From Harmonia axyridis (taxonomy: Eukaryota; Arthropoda; Insecta; Coleoptera; Coccinellidae): 64,000 nucleotides of DNA. This document shows positions 44,941 through 57,732 of this stretch, piece by piece (the first letter of the stretch is position 1; each line of letters opens with the position of its first letter). A program made the position numbers and the translations under genes. The notes under the pieces were generated by a model, which worked only from the letters and a program-made list of their open reading frames with translations, did not search any database and had not been told where the DNA came from. Where the stretch lies: positions 50,140,352 to 50,204,351 of the forward strand of contig NC_059503.1 of assembly GCF_914767665.1 (NCBI RefSeq), given 5' to 3'.

Positions 44941-46586
44941 ATACGCAGGGAGGCGTAAGCTTTCGGGGAGTGACGGCCCCGCGTACCCGAGTCACCCCGG
45001 ATCTCCAGGTTAGCAACCTGGAATCCGCTGATCATGTTGCTCCTATAACTAGAAGTATGAATCAGGGCGGTAGAGGGCAGCGGGCTGGCCCTCTTCGGAG
45101 CCATCCGGAGGTAGAGCCCGATGGGGATAGCTGCGGGGCGAGCGGCGCAGCCCCCCAAGATGGCACCGTAAGCCCAGATTCGAATCGAATGAGAAGACCA
45201 AGAAGAAGTACCAGCTTGGACGGGATAAGAAACCGTTCCGCTGAACTTACAAGAAGAGACGGGAGAACTCGCTGGACAGAGGAAGAAAATATTCTCCTAA
45301 TGAGAGTTCATTATATAGCAGAGGATCTTCAACAAACTTCCAACAGAACATACCGAGAGATACTCACTACAACGTGGAATGATATCAACCCGAACAAGAT
45401 ATCATACCCAAATCTCCTCTCAAACAGAGTCCGATGGATCCTTCAAAATGCAAAGTTCTCAAGTGTTGAGCTGGCAAACATCAAAAGAAGCTACAGACCC
45501 CACACACCAACACCAACCCAAGATCTCACAGAAACTGAGGAAGTCAATCGAGAAAACCAACATGAACAAAACCATCAGATAAAAAACACCAGCAAAGTCT
45601 TCAACAGATATTTGCAATTGTATAGCAAAATCTCCCCCCAAGATAGACCTGGAATCCCGAGACTAAGAGGATCTCGAAAAATCTTTGAAAGCGTGGAAAG
45701 AACAAACGAAGTCATAAGAATGCATATAAACAACAACTCAACTCTTGAAGATATTGTGGATTTTGTCTATGCCGGAGCCATCACAGTGTGTGAAGAGAAC
45801 AACATAGGACGAAAAACAAAGAAACGAGAGACGGAAACACAAAAAGACCCTCCATGGAAAGCTCGTCTGGAAAAGAAAATAAATGGTATTAGAAAAAGAA
45901 TTGGCACACTTCATACTTACCTAAACACCACTTCACCATCTAGAAAGGTAATTAAAAGAGCACTCCACATTGCATCGGTATCAAACATCAGCAGAGAACA
46001 ACTTAAGGATCGCCTCACAGTAGAATGCGACATTCTGAAACAAAAAGCGAAAGCATTAGGAAACCGATTGAGGAGATACAATGAGAGGGTCAAACGATAC
46101 AGAAACAATAATCTTTTCTATAAAAACCCGAAACAATTTTACCGCACACTTGAAACAACAACAACAACAACAACAACAACATCTGAGCAAAAACACCCAA
46201 CAAAGGAAAGCATACAGTCAACATGGGAAGAAATATGGAGCAGGAATGAGGAGCATGATGATGACGCGTTTTGGATAAGGGAAGCAGAGGAGGAATCAAG
46301 TGGATACATTATGGAAGAGGAAAACATCACTGAACAAGACATAAAAACGGTTTTAAAGAAAACAAATAACTGGTCTGCACCGGGCCCGGATGGTCTACAC
46401 AACTATTGGTGGAAATACTTCACCTCAACACATACATGTCTAGCAACAGTATTCCAAAAAGCCCTAAGTAAGCCTTCACTCATACCTGACTTCTGTACAC
46501 TTGGTGTAACGCACATGATACCCAAGGGAACGAACAGCGAAGACCCCAAAGACTATCGACCTATCACATGTCTACCCACGGTATAT

Positions 46587-46589
<3 letters not shown>
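44941..46589 (+). pseudogene. Myb-domain non-LTR retroelement (R2/Dong-like), 3'-truncated
   Basis: The frame is open from at least 44970 (a GTG, not an ATG) to the (TA)n tract, about 540 codons. A Myb/SANT-like DNA-binding segment (RTRWTEEENILLMRVHY) lies near residue 100, as found ahead of the RT in R2-type and related insect elements. The RT begins near 46360 with NNWSAPGPDGLHNYWWKY and continues to DYRPITCLPTVYK, then enters (TA)n and is lost. The catalytic YxDD part and any C-terminal endonuclease are absent. The first 100 bp are GC-rich with a CCAGGTTAGCAACCTGG hairpin, unlike the surroundings, and may be the element's structured 5' end. A run of threonines from (ACA)n lies at about 46160-46181. 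Confidence 0.7.
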
Positions 46590-46627
<38 letters not shown>

Positions 46628-46653
46628 TCCTTTCTTCCACCTTATAGGGTTGG

Positions 46654-46685
<32 letters not shown>

Positions 46686-46786
46686 TTAATCACCTTAATA
46701 GGGTTTGGCTGTCGATAATGCCGGATCGGTCGGATCAAGACATTTATCAGCTGGTGGTCAGGAAACTTCGGACTATTCCAGATGCT

Positions 46787-46850
<64 letters not shown>
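46590..46850. repeat. (TA)n and T-run complex
   Basis: (TA)n at 46590-46625, TA plus a T run at 46653-46688, and (TA)n at about 46791-46849, separated by short unique pieces. Two pieces contain similar ATAGGGTTGG and ATAGGGTTTGG sequences. This is where the Myb-RT frame is broken and where the hammerhead unit begins. Confidence 0.9.
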
Positions 46851-46852
<2 letters not shown>

Positions 46853-47084
46853 CATAAGGATAAGGACAGTCCCTCTCAGAGAAATACCAACCGTAGACAC
46901 GTGTTTCGGGCTTTCGGCCCTCATCAGTACGGTGAACAAGTGTTAGGATGTGCAACACTTGAAAGAAACAACAAACAAACAGAGTCAACAACAGAAGCCA
47001 GCAATCCATTTGTGGTTTCAGCAGGAAGACCCAATGTGTTTTCGGGCAACAACCGACATCACAACGCGGAAAGCTATAGCTAAC
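46851..47084 (-). repeat. Isolated satellite-related unit with intact hammerhead
   Basis: About 234 bp align with the reverse complement of the 278-bp satellite unit over most of its length. Shared blocks include GACAGTCCCTC, TAGACACGTGT, AAGTGTTAG, AACAAACAAA, CATTTGTGGTT, CAGCAG and TATAGCTA. Even the translation of the shared frame is similar: NNKQTESTTEASNPFVVSA here versus NNKQMKSTTEVSRAFVVTA in the satellite (13 of 19). It is one unit, not an array, bounded by (TA)n on the left. It is a diverged relative, with a better preserved ribozyme, of the element that gave rise to the array. Confidence 0.8.
46890..46933 (-). ncRNA. Canonical hammerhead ribozyme motif
   Basis: Read 5' to 3' on the minus strand: stem I strand ACCGTA, then CTGATGA, stem-loop II GGGC-CGAAA-GCCC, core GAAA, stem III region CACGTG, cleavage triplet GTC, and stem I return strand TACGGT. 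All invariant core positions are present and stems I and II pair perfectly. Stem III is a short palindrome, as in the minimal type I hammerheads of mobile elements, which may act as dimers. Predicted cleavage is immediately after the C of GTC, at plus-strand position 46896. I know of no competing explanation for such a complete match. Confidence 0.9.
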
Positions 47085-48539
47085 TGCTAATAATAGCTAA
47101 AATGACTCATCTGATAGTTTACAATATGAAATATTAATTAAAATTGAGCCTTCAATTTCTCGTCATTTTACCTGAAATGACGAGAATAGTATGTTATGGA
47201 AAGAAAATAAATATGTATTGTCTTCTAGATGTTCATCAACACGTTTATGGGCTGGAGGTGCATCATATCAAATATTCAATATGAAAGTTAATTTTTATGA
47301 ATTTCAGATATCAAATGGATTGATAACTGTTAGAATATTAAGCTAGAGCACACATGTACCTAAGTTGATACTTTGAGGTCCTAAAATAGATTTGTAGAGA
47401 AAATAATTATACATCTTCAGAAGTAAATGAAGATAACAATAAAGGTCATCATCAAAAGTTTGTTATATGTACAATTTGGCGATATGAAGAAGAGAAAACG
47501 GATTCAAAATTGAAAAAATTTATGGCGCTTGAAATATGACGATTGAATTAATTTGAATGAAAAATAATCAGAAACGTTATCGGAGCATATTTGTTTGCAC
47601 ACTGCAGAGACAGTCACTGTACTTCTATGGGTTGATGTAATAACTGTGACGATACTGTACAAAAATATGATCAGTGGAGCAATTGATAATTAAATATGTC
47701 ATATAGATATTGCTTCATGTTATGGAATTTCATTATTAATGAATCGTCTGATATCCACTAACAATGTACTTTTCAATGAGTGCTTCGAATGATGAGTCAT
47801 CTTGGGGGATCGTTATATCCTTATAACGATTCCTTCAGATTCGAACAGAATTCTAGTTTGCTAGTTTTATAAATCTAGAATCGACCACAAATCTGATGAA
47901 ATTAATATTTAATCGATAAATAGGTACATACAGATTACATGACCTACCTATTCACCTTCAATAGCGTCATCGAATGATTCATACAGTTTTATTAAAATAA
48001 CCTATGTATTATTTTCCGAACACTGCGTAGGATGAAGAATTATTATATTCACATAACGACGCACCTAAAACTCACTTATCAGCTCAACGCACATAATTGA
48101 AATGAACCGTTTTCTGCTGCAAAATATTTGGTGAATGGTTACATCTGGTCTAATACTCTAGTGGGTTTTACGATTGTTGTTATTCACTTCTTTGAAAATG
48201 CCGCTCGCCTTTTCTGGGAAGAAATGTTTTCAAAAATAACCTTTTTTTATGACCTTTCCCTCTGGATATTAGGGGTAAATATACCTCCTGTAGGTATATC
48301 TTTCCTAACGAACTTCCGTGCTTTTCGTGTTTGATAAAAAAAAATTTTTATTTATATCACAAAAATTTGCTCAAGATTATCATCATAATTATAAGCTTGC
48401 GAAATGAAAAAAAAAGGAATTTTTATGTTGCAGATTTGTCTGTTTTTCTCGAACGATAACACAAAATAGTTCATAACGCGAAATAATACATATATGTAAA
48501 TGAACTGATATGATAGACCGAAAAAAAATCGAAAACATT
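47085..48539. other. Spacer
   Basis: AT-rich DNA without recognisable genes, RNA or transposon ends. Short open frames show no motif. Confidence 0.6.
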
Positions 48540-51372
48540 TTTCGACGACAACGTTTACTCATACCTGTAATGTGAGAAAGAAAGGTTCGATAACGAAGTT
48601 CGAAGCAAACATTACTCAAAATAATAGCAATTTTTTGATTACCGATTCGATCATCAACCCTTATACAGGGTGTTCCTAAATTGGAGGTACCGCAATCGCT
48701 TTGTTTTCAAGATACAGGGTGTTCCTTGTAATTCTACATATAGAATATATCTCGTCTATGGTGTAGTATTTGCGCGATATCGTAAAACTCAATTCAATGC
48801 TTACATTTATAGGTTTCCTTCAAATAGTGAATTTAGCAAAATGTGGTGTCACGCGTTAAGATTGTTTTCATTTTGAAATATGATAAGTCATTTATATTCC
48901 TCTGAGGGGACGCCGACGAAAGCGGGTAGATAAAGGAAAATAATAAATTTCGGACATAGACGTGCTCGCAGAGCAATAAAAGTAATCATCTTGAAAGCGA
49001 TAATAAACTGAAATTCTATATTTTGTAAATCTTGGGGGGGGGGAAGTAATTACCCCGAGTATCCTCTCATTTCTACGCCCTTGGCCCTCTGGTTATTACT
49101 CGAACAAAAGGATTTGTAGGTCCTGTCTTTCAGAAGGCAAATTCGTTATTAATGAGCAGATATTTTGAATAGATAAAGTTGGTAGCTTCTCAGAATCGAA
49201 GATACCCATATAAAAGTGAAATCAACCTTTCCTATGTATATAATAAAACATGTCTGAAATCCTTTGAATGCAATAATAAACGCTACCTATACAATAGCTA
49301 AATGACCATCTTTTTCTTTGAAAGTTGACATTAACAATATTACAAATAGTTCCCATAGAATTTCCGAGAAAAGGTCCTTTTTCACATAATCGAAAATCAG
49401 GGGTAGGAATATTAATAATGACTCAGATGTTCATTTTAGGTATAAGGACTGGAATTTTATTCCCTACGCCTCTACTTTAATTTCTCCGATTTCCTACTAA
49501 TGTCTAATTGTGAGACTTTTCTCCCTAATATTAATACTGTTTGACAATCGGTTTTTAATTTATACCAACTTTGATACGAATCGTTTCAGAGAACGGTGTA
49601 CGGAAGTATCATTATTATTTATCTATTGAGTAGGGGAGAACGGGGGAATTTCGCGCACCTAACGGAAAAGGTTTCAAAAATGTTTCCTATGTAAATGCAA
49701 ACTTTCACAATTTAACTTCGAAATTTTGCATTTATTTGACGAATCGCTTTGAGAATATATTAAAAATCTGAAATAATAATGTCATTGCGCGAAATTCCCC
49801 ATGTGCTGGGATAATATCGCGCATGGGATGGGGTAATTCTGCGCAAGTATATATTGAATGAAGCGGGTACTGTTCCAGCATTATTATGCTCCCAAATTCA
49901 ATAATTTAAAAGTCATTCGAGATTTTATCAATCAATGTTATCTATTTATTTATACGTAGGGTTAATTCCATCTAATGTGTTTTTAGGGTGCGTTTCAAAT
50001 AAATATTCTATAGCATAGAAATTAAACTATGTAATTTTTTCACAAGTGACAGGTGTATTCATTATTGAAAGTAGTGCAATATAATTTCACGAACTGAATC
50101 AGAATCTCCGCTATTCAATTAATGAAATTTTGGATCTTGTCGAACATTCAATTAAAAATATCCACATTCAACTCCGATGAGGGAGAAGATATTTTGGAAG
50201 TATGTCGCAAACTTTCTAAGTTTTGGAACAGTTAAAGCATCTAGAAATTCTGAAAAGGATATATTTGAAGTTCTAGATAACCAGATAAATGTGCGTATCA
50301 AAAAAAAATTGTTGACGACGACGTTTACTCATATCTGTAATGTGAGAAAAAGTTCGATAATGAAGTTTGAAGCAAAAATTAAAATAGAATTTTTCTAATT
50401 CGATTGTTCATACCATTCGATTGTTCCTAAATTGGAGGTGCGAAGAAAAATGATAAATTCCCTGAATAATTTTAAGGAGCAAATGTACTATACATGGGCC
50501 CGCAAATGCTATGTTTTCTGGATACAGGGTACCTACGTTTCTTGTAGTCCTACTTTTTTGTGATGCATATAACATTTTATCGAATCTCTTATTGATCCTC
50601 TCTACAGATTGGATAAATAAATACCAAAAATTATAATTAATTATTTATCACTGGATCCTATAATAATTTGAATTTTCCTTGGGATTTCTGAAAATTTGTT
50701 TGACAAGAAACCGTTAAGTGTAGTTCTGGACCAGAGATTCTTTTCACATTTTTCTAAACAACCAGTGGTTCATCCAAAAGGTCTGGTGAAAAGAAGCGGG
50801 CACTCTTCCAGAAAAAATATCACAAAAACTTTAAATTGGAATATCTATGCCAAATTCAAGTTAAACATCTTGTGGGGAGAAGGTGCACCCTCGTTAAGCT
50901 AGCAGAAAGACTTTCGAATTTTTGATTTTTATTTTGATTTTGTAGGCTTATTTATTATTACCTTATTCAAAAATTTTTTTCTTGAATTGTCGGAGAAATC
51001 GCGGGTTCTGCGAGCTTTACGGTTGAGCTAGCGGAACCCAATCGTAACTATACTCCTCAGAATAATTTAAATAACATAATAATTTTAGGCTCTATTCAAA
51101 CTAATTTATCACCCTATTCCGGCGTTTTGATAAGTAAATACACCTTTGACGACTTGGTATAATCGTTTTGGTGTTTCGCCTCCTGTCAGATTGTGATTAT
51201 TTCCATAGTAACGTACTTGGACGTTCGCCCAAAAAAAAAAAAGTCAAGCTCACTGAAATGTCATTGAATTTTTTAAAAGGCAGCGCTTTGGTTATAGGTC
51301 CATTAATAAATAAGAAATTGAAATTATTTTTCGTGATATAATCATAACGAATACCAGAGTGTAGACTATACA
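48540..51372. repeat. Spacer with dispersed repeat family R (copies 1 and 2)
   Basis: The block CAACGTTTACTCAT-CTGTAATGTGAGAAA, followed by TCCTAAATTGGAGG and TTTTC-GATACAGGGT, occurs at about 48545-48725, again at about 50310-50900, and at about 55180-55980. A second block at about 48905-49040 recurs at about 56220-56475. A GGGGAGAACGGGGGAATTTC start at about 49634 resembles the terminus of the element at 56785. No coding sequence is supported. Confidence 0.65.
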
Positions 51373-53308
51373 GGGTGAGTCTTTGACTTGTACATATATT
51401 TTAACCGAAGGTTCTTGAGGTCAAAAGAAACACTTTTTTCATTTACCATTTTTTCCGATTCGGCCCTGTTAAAAAGATATAGCCATTTTAAATTTTCAAA
51501 ATGAGCTAATTCACCCCTGAAAACCGGAACACTGAAGTTTTCTCAAGCATAAGATATACCTCTTGAACCTTGGAAATAAGCTACTAAATTAGAAAAACCA
51601 TCATAAACTCACGTTTAACATTCCATTTGTTGAACAAAGTAGTGTTTATAATCAAATAAATGAGTTATTCCAATTTCGTTGACGCTAAAGATTAAATATT
51701 CTTCTCTTGATTTCTATTTCATTTTCGATAATTATAACGAATTGAGCTCGCTACCACCCATATTAGCTCTGATACTCATATCCATTCATTCATTATATTT
51801 CATTTATATGATATCGTTGTTTATTTTTCGTGCAAGAATTAACCTTAAAATCTCAAATAAATAATATTCATCTATGAAAGATCTAACACAGACTATAGTA
51901 ATCTGTGGTTTTAAGTTTGAATTTCAAATTTCGAGTGATGCCTAATATAAACACAGCAGTTCGGTTCGAATAATCTATGTTCTAAGTTCTAACCTAAAAT
52001 TTTCATTACACTGTTATTGTTATAAGATATTTGTTATGAAATGAAGCATTTGATTTGTTCCAACTATCTCATAAAAATATTGAAATGCATCAATATTTTT
52101 GAAACCATCAGTATGAAAATATGGAAATATGTAAAATATTCTGGCTCTGTAATCAATGGAAAATGTTAGACTCCACTTGTAATCAAATTTGTTGTTAATG
52201 TGTACCTACATTATAGCCAACTCTACTACTTAATTCATCTTGATTTTGGCATTGAAAATAAATGAGAAGTATTCAATGTAAATATCCACAATAGAATATT
52301 TGGTTTCTTTCAACTCACCTAATTTGTTTTCACATTAAAACAATTATGGCCCTCTTGGAAGTATGTCAATCATAAGCTCTTAGGATGAATTTATGGAATA
52401 GCAAAAGAATAAAAGTATTCAATCTCAATCACATGAAAATTTGTCTAGTATGTACCTAGTCCTAGTGATATGTTTCGATGTGAGTTTGAATGAGCCGAAG
52501 AAGAATACAGTATTGTTCGATAGCAGCAGTCTTTAGTGGGATATTGATTGTTGTCATTATAATGGGACTATTTTGTGAAAACTTTTTTAAACATGGGTTT
52601 TATGAATAATCTGGACTTTTCAAAAAGAATGTTGATTTTAGTGAAGTATCTTCTTATTATCAGAGCTGTGCCAAAGCTCAGTGATTTTTAATCAAATCGA
52701 GGAGTTGAGGTGAGCTTATTCAAATAACTTCATTTTCAAACTAAGTTGGCTAGTACTTCAATTCTTAAATCTGAGACATGACTTCATACTAAATATTCAT
52801 TTCTGTGGTTTTTTTTTCCACAATAGAACAGAGTTGCATTCAGCCAAAGTACCCAATTTTTTGAATTTCACAGATAATTTTTTTTTTTTAAGATCAAGTT
52901 ATTCGAAAACGGCGCTTTGTACGAGAAAATATGAAGAATACTTTTATTTTTCAAATTAGCCAAATATTCTTCAATGAACGTTCAAATTACTATTAAGAGT
53001 TGGTTTCTTCGAATTTCTGGTATTTTTATGGTATGTTATGTTCATAACAAAGAAACAGAAGAATGTGTATGGAATCTGGTGTTCGGAGAAGATGTATCAC
53101 ATCAAAAAAAAGCTATATTTCAAAAATCGTTTCCTTCGATACAACCATTTACGAGATATAGCCGAAAATCACATTTTTTTAACGATTTTCAACAGCCTGT
53201 ATCTTTTTAACCGGGCCGAATCGGAAAAAATGGTAAAGGAAAAAAGTGTTTCTTTTGACCTCAGGAATCTTGGGTTAAAATATATGTACAAGTCAAAGAC
53301 TCACCCTG
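51373..53308. mobile_element. 1.9-kb non-autonomous element with about 115-bp inverted repeats
   Basis: The ends start CAGGGTGAGTCTTTGACTTG and are inverted at 53308, with arms of about 112-115 bp (to about 51484 and from about 53194). TA flanks both sides, at 51371-51372 and 53309-53310. This fits a mariner/Tc1-type target. The 1.7-kb interior holds no transposase that I can see. Confidence 0.8.
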
Positions 53309-54419
53309 TATATTTCGATTATGCGGACCTTTTCATCTCGTCGTATTTCGGGAAACACCACACGAGTTGCACTCTCGTGTCTCAGTGTTTAATCGAATAT
53401 TATATATGCTCTTATGACATAATAACTGATCATTCAATGAATATTAAGTGAATATTCAATGATTATTTAGTTAATACTTATTCGAATATTCCAGATTCCA
53501 CTCAAAAAACCTAGCCACCTATGACTGGAACTTTGTTGATATCTTTAAATAAATAAATATATTTCCGGTGGTTTAAAAAATAATGAGCATTTCACAATTG
53601 AAAAAAGATGGAATTGTCATAAATAATATTTTGCTATTAAAGTCATCTAGACTTTCTTCCTCCAATCCATGTTTGAATGCCATTAAAACTGGCACAGAAT
53701 CTCCATCAATATCACGATATTCCAACATAGCCACCATGCCATCAATTTCCATAGCAGAAAAATATGCATAATTATTCAACAGATTTATTGAATGAACAGG
53801 TAATACTGAACACAGTTTACTGTTATCTGATGGATAAATGTAAAAATGTTCGTTATTCTTGGAAAGTCGAGAGTACCCTGGTTTTACCGAAAAAATGGTT
53901 ACTTATATTTTTATAATCAAATTGTCGTTTGGAAAATCCAGCAATTAGTTCTATTCCATGACAACGTACAAAATACAATAGATCTTCAAGTAGACGCAGT
54001 AAAACCTGCGCTGGGACACTACAATCTACATAGACCCATTACAGGTATACAGGTATATGAACCCATTATAGCTATACAGGTATATATTTTTTATTTTCCA
54101 TTATCTTTCTTACTTTCGTAGAATTTATTTCATTGAAAAAACCAAAGAACCCATATCATACTCATCTTTCCGAATGTATTTTCTATCCGTAGAATCTTAT
54201 GTTATTATTATTAGAACTCTTTATTGCTAAACTCATATGTTAGAATTCATATTCGATTTGCATTTTTCACGTACTGGCGGTATGAGATTAGGGGAGAGTG
54301 GGGCTGGAAGTTCCCGGGGTAAGGTGTTCCGATGGTAATAACTTTTTAACAAAAAGAGATATCAAGAAAATGTAAATTAGGCTATTTTGTGAACCACTGG
54401 AAGTTTAAAAAAATAAAAA
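53309..54419. other. Spacer
   Basis: AT-rich. Overlapping open frames on both strands at about 53573-53779 have no recognised content. A GGGGAGAGTGGGGCTGG terminus-like sequence lies at about 54293. Nothing else is supported. Confidence 0.5.
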
Positions 54420-55650
54420 GAAACTCTTGTTCAGTACTACACTTTGGTTTGTTATAGTTTTGTCGTATTTGCAATCGATTTCGAGAAAAAAATTCAAACA
54501 GCTCTCTATAGCAATTGTCAGGAAAATCCAAATGATTATAAAGATCCAGTTAGGTAGCTGTGATGAATAAATTAATTATAAGTTTTGATACTTATTTACC
54601 AACTGTGTAGCGAAGATTAATAAAGATTCGATAAACTGGTTAAGCATCACAAAAAGTAGCACTACAAGAAACACCCTGTATCTCGAAACCAAAGCGTTTG
54701 CGGGCTCATGTTTAAGTGCCTTGATACAAAGGGCGGTAAGGCATGCAAAGCTTCGAAAACTAAATGAGATTAAAAACATCTGTTCCGCTGAAAACACTTA
54801 GCCTTTGTCAGTAACTAGTTTCGAACGCAGAATCGTAGGAAATTTCCATATGTTAAATGTGTAAACAACTTCCACGTAATTCGAAGTGTTGTTTTTCGTC
54901 TTTGTGAAATACATTACATCCCTGATTCAGTTAGGGTAATAGGCAATACCAGTGCCGTATCTAGGGCGTGGCAAAGGTGCACTTGTCACGGGCGCAAGGT
55001 CTGCAGGGGCGCCCAAAAATATCAAGAGAAAAAATAATTGGAGCACACATAATAATTCGAAAGATCACAACTCGGTTTTCAAGTATACGCCTCGCAACGA
55101 GCAATGACGAGGAATCTGGAAACCAAGGACGGAGATCTTTCTTTTTCTTGGGGGGGGGGATTCTCGAACAAAATTTTTTTTTACAACAACGTTTACTCAT
55201 ATCTGTAATGTGGGAAAAAAGTTTGATAACGAAGTTGAATCTTAATTACTCAATATTTTTTTTTATTACCAATTCGATTGTTCTCACCTTATACTGGGTT
55301 TTCCTAAAAAGGATTTACGAAGGAAAATATTCCTTAGGATAATTTTAAGAAAAAAAAGTCCTATAAACATGAGACCGCAAACGCTTTGTTTTCGAGATAC
55401 AGGGTGTTTCTTGTATAGTCATAATTTTTAGTGATGCTTATATTTATTAGTTTATCGAATCTTTATTAATCTTCGCTACAGAATTTGTTGATAAGTACCA
55501 GAAGTTATAATCAATTTATTCATCACAGCTTACTAACTGGATTTTTATAATAATTTGGATTTTCCTGAGGATTACCAGAGAGCTGTTTGAATTTTTTTTT
55601 CGAAATCGATAGCAGAAACGACAAAACTATAACAAAACAAAAAGTGTTGT
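54420..55650. repeat. Large imperfect inverted repeat of family R
   Basis: The arm at about 54420-54700 is the diverged reverse complement of about 55370-55650. Shared landmarks are ACACCCTGTATCTCGA, TTAATAAAGATTCGATAAA and TTCGAGAAAAAAATTCAAAC with their complements. A further copy in the orientation of the right arm lies at about 50510-50900. The centre contains ordinary spacer with a GGGCGTGGCAAAGGTG stretch near 54963. Confidence 0.7.
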
Positions 55651-56784
55651 ACAAGACAAGAGTTTCTTTCCACATTTTTCTATAGAACCAGTGCTTCACC
55701 AAAAAATAGTTCTGGTGGAAAGAAGCAGGTACCCTTCCACAAAAAATATCACACTGCAGATTTGCATACAAAATAAGCATATCACAAGCTGAAAACTTTA
55801 AATCGGAAGATCTATGCCAATTAAAATTGAATATCTTGTGAAGGATAGGTGATATGAGAAAAAAACTTGAACTTTAACACCGGCATCTCAAAAACAAAGC
55901 GTTTGCGTAATCGTGTTAGGACTTTTTTTCCTAAAAGGATCCGAGAAATCTGTCATTTTCATTTGTACCTCCAATTTAGGAACACCGTTCAGATATAATC
56001 AATTCAAAACTGATATATTCACAAAAAAAATTGCAATTTGAATGATCCACAATAAATTATATAACACAGCCCAGACAATTTTCAGATGGGAATTACTCAG
56101 TTCAGTTCTTTGACAACTACAGTATTGTGACGAAAATTATACAAAAAACTGAAAACAACGGGTAGGTAAGTGTATACCGATGACGAATGCAAAAATCACA
56201 GGTAACAAAAAAGGGGCGATGCCGAGAAAACGGATAGATGAAGGAAAATAATAAACCTCGGACAAAGACGAGCTGAAATGCAATTAATGTACTCATTTTG
56301 AAAGCGATAATAAACTCATAAACGGTAAAGGGGTCCGATTTTTTACTGACGTGTCGATTTCAAAGGAAAGAAAAATGATTATTATTATTGGTTCATTTGA
56401 TGGAGAAATTTTCGTTATTCGTATTCGCGATATTTCTAGAATTTTATATTTTGAAAATCTTGGGGTGGGGTAATCACACCCAGTACCTCCCCATTTCTAC
56501 GCTCTTGGATTGAAAAAAATGTTGACGAAAAAATGGAATACTTACACTTTGAATTTAACCTTTGTTTTAGAGTCTAAATCAGACTCCTCCATCAGACAAA
56601 CTCTTAAAATGTTCAGAATTTGTCAACACAGAGAGACATATTGGTCTATCTCATTATAAAATTTTTCACTGTCAATTCATTTTTCAGTAAATTCATCAAA
56701 TATGTACGATCTACTCCTATTATAGGGAATAAATATCACTATTCTTTACCTCTATAAAGCGGTTTAGGTCTATATTATCTTGTA
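55651..56784. other. Spacer with remainder of family R
   Basis: About 55650-55980 continues family R (parallel to 50735-50900) and ends in TCCAATTTAGGAACACC. About 56220-56475 repeats 48905-49040. No gene is seen. Confidence 0.55.
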
Positions 56785-57729
56785 GGGGAGAGTTGGATAA
56801 TACCGCGGGGTTGATAATTCCGCGCTTCAGTATTATTCAAAAACTATTCACTTTTTCTTTGATGTAGTGTGTATACATCAAAGCTGGACATGCCTACATC
56901 CTTCTCCGCGCAATGCCATCACGGTCCCTGAAACGACGAAAATAGCACGCCCTGTAGAAGTTTTTTTCGTCACTCCTTATAATTTTTCGCGTACTTTCAG
57001 TAAGAGGTAAGTAATACTGTATTTATATTGTAATACTTTGATACTATAAATTTCTAATGCTTGTACACTGTAGAATTATTGACCGAATACTTTTTTACGT
57101 ACTATAATATTTCCCATAAAATTTTGAGCTTAAAAAATAAAATTATCAAGTTTGATTATTCCGCGCCGGGGCGCGATATTATCAATCCGTAAAATATGAA
57201 GTCTGTACTTGAGGCTATTCGAAACGGAAATAAAATAAAGACATCTGCTAGAAACTTCAGACGAAAATTTACTTAGACTTCATGTTATAAAAAAATATTT
57301 ACGTTTTGTTGTCATATAGACTTTAAGTTTCCATCAATACTTATTGCGTGATATTTTATATACTGATTTAATTTTGAGAAGAAGATTCGGCTCTCCCTAT
57401 CTTCACGCAGGAAAATTACTCAGAAAGATATCAATTTTTTTATTATTAGATACTTTTGTTACTTACCCATTCGCGAGCAAATAATGTGGGCACGATTTTG
57501 TCAAACCTGGGCACGATAATATCGAATCAGTTCGATAATACCGCGCCTCTATTTTTTTTTATAAATTGACAATAAATACTTTTTGATTAAATTTCAGAAG
57601 TTTTTGTTATGCGGTTATTGTACCTGAATAAATGTCCTACTAATTACTCAATGTTGTTTCTTTCAATATCAAATAGTTTCCTAATTATAGGTCCAAGTCC
57701 TTTGGGGCTCGGTATTATCCAACTCTCCC
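56785..57729. mobile_element. 945-bp non-autonomous DNA transposon with GTA target duplication
   Basis: The inverted termini share GGGAGAGTTGGATAATACCG as a perfect 20-bp match (start 56785, inverted at 57729). GTA occurs immediately outside both ends (56782-56784 and 57730-57732). The interior repeats GATAATACCGCGC-like motifs in both orientations, for example near 56812, 57155 and 57530. No transposase is present and the superfamily is not assigned. Confidence 0.8.
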
Positions 57730-57732
57730 GTA

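Noticed and set aside
44941..45040. HDV-like ribozyme at the 5' end of the Myb-RT element
   Set aside because: GC-rich and foldable, but I could not fit the nested double-pseudoknot pairing by eye.
46553..46939. Peptides rich in Ile-Tyr repeats
   Set aside because: Translations of (TA)n microsatellites.
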